Source: SAR324 cluster bacterium
GTDB taxonomy: Bacteria > SAR324 > JACQKK01
Assembly: GCA_022573975.1 (NCBI GenBank)
Contig: JACZSY010000007.1
Location: 1 to 40,606, forward strand
DNA length: 40,606 nt
Reading direction: 5' to 3'
Below, in pieces: positions 37,721 to 40,606 of this stretch (position 1 is the first letter of the stretch; every line of letters begins with the position of its first letter). A program made the translations under genes and the position numbers. The notes beneath the pieces were generated by a model. The model saw nothing but the letters and a program-made list of their open reading frames with translations. It made no database searches and had not been told where the DNA came from.

Positions 37721-40606
37721 TTACAGGGAAGAAAGCGTAAACAGCCGGTAGGGGGGCACCCGGGTGCGCAGATCGTTGACATAGGCCTGGCAAAGCGAAA
37801 CGTCGATAAAGATCGGAATCTGCATTCCCTTGAGGCGTTGGAGGTGATCCAGCAGGTTGAGGGTCAACTGGCGCTGTGTGTGGGCGGGCGACATCACGAA
37901 AGCCTTTTTCCGGTCCAACCGTTCCCGCACTTCCACCACATTGCGCACGCGCTCGCTGAAGGTCTGATAGGATTCCATCCTTCCGCTCTTGGGGGCCTCC
38001 TCCTTGGCTTTCCCGTCCGCTTCTTCCCCATTGACGGGTTTGACGGCGGGCGCTTTTCTCTCGAAGAGCACATTGACGAAGGTTGGCTTGATGTTGGGAT
38101 GCATGCCGCGCAAGCGCATGGCGATCCGGCCCATCCAGCGGTCCCGGAGGCCAACCGAGCGTTCCTGGTCGTAGGCCTCGCGCACCATCATGCTGATTTC
38201 CCGCGCGTGTTTTTCCAGGGCTTCCAGGTCTTCGATGGTCAGCTCTTCCGGGCGGATGCTCAGCATTTCGGTCAGCGTCCTGAGCATCCTGCCGTAACGG
38301 GAGATATACGGAGCGTCGAATGCGGACATGTTGAATCCGGCGATGATTTCCATCGTGTCCTCGGCAACCTCCCGGTAAAACGCCATCTCTTCGCGCAACC
38401 GCTGAAATCGCATCAGCCAGCTTGCCATTTCGGAAAGCGTCGCATACACGTCGCGCCGTTCGGGATGTTGCACGATGCGGTAAAACTTGGCTTGATCCGA
38501 ACTGGAAGCAGACATGCAGAGAAGCTGCGATTCGGGCATCCCCGGCAAATCCCGGGGCAGGGGCGGGGTGGGTTTGGCCAGGCTCAGCACGGTTTCCTGG
38601 AGAATCTGGTTGATGATGGGAATCGCCATGATTTGCACCAGGCGGGTCCACGCCTCGTCATAGCGGTGGAGGGTCAACACCGCATCCTTCAACACGTCCG
38701 CATCCTTCATCCGCTGCACCAGGGCATCCCCGATCTCTTTGGATTTCTGGTCCAGGTGAGCTCTTCTCAGGTTCCGCGCCGGTTTCAGACGCACCCGCAA
38801 CGAGACCTCGCCGATTTCAAATTCATGGTTTTCCCGCAACAGGGCCAGGAACGCAGCCGGCCCGGAGAGTTTCACCTCGATCGATTCGCCTTCCTCCAGG
38901 CCGTCCAGCATTTCGGCGGCATGGGGTTCGATGGCCGTCCGCAATTCTTCGGTGAGAAGACCGGCTTCAGCGGATTGTTCCAGCGCTTCCGCGAATTGGG
39001 GGGCATGCGGGTCCATCCGGCCGTTGGCGGCAAGACCGGCCAAAATGGCCTTCAAGGTGCGCCCTGCCGTTTCGCCATCGCCGTCTTTGGCGCCCTCGCC
39101 CCCATCGCCGGCGGGGGGCGGACCATACGATTCGATGATGGATTCGAACGCCCCCAGGGCTTTTTTGCATTCCTCCTCCATGGATTTCCCGAACAATTTC
39201 CGCTGCAGCTCCTCGTTTCCCTCCATGGCGCTTTTCAGCCACATATTTTCCGTTCCGGCATCGCCCTGTCCCTTGCCCCGGAACCCAAACTCCTTGAGCC
39301 GGGGAAGGTCGAACACTCCGTTGGACATCAGCACCGCACCGATTTGCTCCTGGGAAAGCACCAACCGATGATTCCAGAGCAGGTGGTCATGAATCACGGG
39401 AAACAACCCAGGGCCATGAAGGTCCACCAGGTATTTCAATTTTTTGGAAACGAGACGCCGCACCCGCAGGGCAATGTGGTCTTCAACCATCTTTCGATAG
39501 GCGGAGGCCATTTGGAGCGGGGAGGCCTTCATGGGAAAGAGGCGCCGGTCGTCGGCCACCATCAACAACTGATAGCCTCCTTTCAATACGTCGTCATCGT
39601 CATCTTCCACGCCGCCGGCATCGCCGCCGGTTTTCCCCGGGGAGCCACGCTTCCGATGGATCTGATCCCGGGATTCGAGCATGGTCAGTCCCAGCATTTT
39701 TCCGGCGGCCAATGCCGCATTGCGGAGCACGGGGGTCAGCCCGGAATGGCCAAGCACGTAATTCAAACCATTGATCTGGGAAATGGCCCCCATCAGGTAG
39801 GCGTTCATTTCCTGGCTTTGTTTCAGGTCTTCCTGATTCTTGATCTTGGTGGTGATGGCCGTGGAGATTTCCATGGCCATGTTCCCCAAGGGAAACAGCA
39901 CATTCAACAATGCGCTTTTGATGCGGGTCAATTCCCCGTGGGTCATCGGCACCTTCGCGGCCAGATTTTTGGCCACGCCCCGGGGAGGCAGGCTGGGATG
40001 CAACTTGTAAAGGCCCTTGAGTTCGAAATTGTCGAAGGTGAAGCAATGGAGCAGATCGCGGGCCACCTGGACGGAGAGCGGAAGAGAGCCTTCCCGGTAG
40101 GATTGGTTGAACTTCCCCTGGAACACCATGTTCACCGCCAGTTCGAACAGCCCCTTGGTGATTTCGGCGGGCACCGGCGTGTCCTCCGGGCCAAGGTCGG
40201 AGGCGCCGCCACCGGAGGTCAGCCATTCGCGGAAAATGGTTCGAGGAACCGTCAGCGCCTCGATGGCCTGTCCGTCCATCCGGGGCAAGAATATCGCCAT
40301 TTTATACAGTCTGGGGTCCTGGCGGATGCGCGCCAGGAGCACCATTCTGGCGAACCGCTTGTGGAATATTGGGTGTTTGGCCTCGTCTCCACGGCTCAAA
40401 CCGATTCTGATCTCGTTGACCAGGCTTCTTTTGTCCTTGATGCGCTCCTTTTTTTCTTCCAGCGCGAATTCACTGAAAGCCTTCTTGAGATGTTCGAAAG
40501 GGATGCCCTGGGTAAACAACTCGAACATTTGCGGGAGGTCGCCCAAAATAGCCTCGCCGTGAAGCATCCTGGTCATCTGCAAAATCAATTTTTCATAGCG
40601 TTCCAG
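37721..40606 (-). CDS. Large uncharacterised cytosolic protein, 5' end beyond the window
   Basis: Open frame of more than 955 aa; reading continues to the window edge (LERYEKLILQMTRML); no family recognised. Confidence 0.75.
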   Translation of the reverse strand: MERYEKLILQMTRMLHGEAILGDLPQMFELFTQGIPFEHLKKAFSEFALEEKKERIKDKRSLVNEIRIGLSRGDEAKHPIFHKRFARMVLLARIRQDPRLYKMAIFLPRMDGQAIEALTVPRTIFREWLTSGGGASDLGPEDTPVPAEITKGLFELAVNMVFQGKFNQSYREGSLPLSVQVARDLLHCFTFDNFELKGLYKLHPSLPPRGVAKNLAAKVPMTHGELTRIKSALLNVLFPLGNMAMEISTAITTKIKNQEDLKQSQEMNAYLMGAISQINGLNYVLGHSGLTPVLRNAALAAGKMLGLTMLESRDQIHRKRGSPGKTGGDAGGVEDDDDDVLKGGYQLLMVADDRRLFPMKASPLQMASAYRKMVEDHIALRVRRLVSKKLKYLVDLHGPGLFPVIHDHLLWNHRLVLSQEQIGAVLMSNGVFDLPRLKEFGFRGKGQGDAGTENMWLKSAMEGNEELQRKLFGKSMEEECKKALGAFESIIESYGPPPAGDGGEGAKDGDGETAGRTLKAILAGLAANGRMDPHAPQFAEALEQSAEAGLLTEELRTAIEPHAAEMLDGLEEGESIEVKLSGPAAFLALLRENHEFEIGEVSLRVRLKPARNLRRAHLDQKSKEIGDALVQRMKDADVLKDAVLTLHRYDEAWTRLVQIMAIPIINQILQETVLSLAKPTPPLPRDLPGMPESQLLCMSASSSDQAKFYRIVQHPERRDVYATLSEMASWLMRFQRLREEMAFYREVAEDTMEIIAGFNMSAFDAPYISRYGRMLRTLTEMLSIRPEELTIEDLEALEKHAREISMMVREAYDQERSVGLRDRWMGRIAMRLRGMHPNIKPTFVNVLFERKAPAVKPVNGEEADGKAKEEAPKSGRMESYQTFSERVRNVVEVRERLDRKKAFVMSPAHTQRQLTLNLLDHLQRLKGMQIPIFIDVSLCQAYVNDLRTRVPPYRLFTLSSL

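Overview
This 40.6-kb window is GC-rich bacterial chromosome, read by eye with the supplied ORF track and no database searches. Recognisable genes: a DUF790/Bax1-like nuclease next to an XPB-like helicase; a small Sm/Hfq-like protein; a DUF2254-like membrane protein; flavin reductase and ribF; rpoB and rpoC; plsC; a degenerate receiver gene followed by ispH; pepA, a CheY-like receiver and an etfB-like gene; acs; a 105-aa acyl-CoA dehydrogenase remnant; panC; a 5'-nucleotidase; phhB; pgsA; hemA and hemD; a LigA-N-terminus-like small protein; tRNA-Pro(GGG); an MFS transporter; a VOC protein; an MDR dehydrogenase; and two large proteins I cannot assign. The best non-coding leads are: (1) a 334-bp structured spacer between rpoB and rpoC with six 19-bp tandem repeats and a terminator-like hairpin; (2) a 273-bp MITE-like element with 14-bp perfect TIRs and a CTAG duplication, inserted exactly at the stop codon of the VOC gene; (3) a dispersed hairpin module, found inside the MITE and also upstream of pepA, with compensatory base changes; (4) an intergenic region near 35.0-35.3 kb with two plus-strand terminator-like hairpins and no upstream plus-strand gene, suggesting an sRNA; (5) many short tandem repeats, in multiples of 3 bp within genes and mostly not multiples of 3 between genes, including a 30-bp minisatellite that supplies the MFS stop codon.
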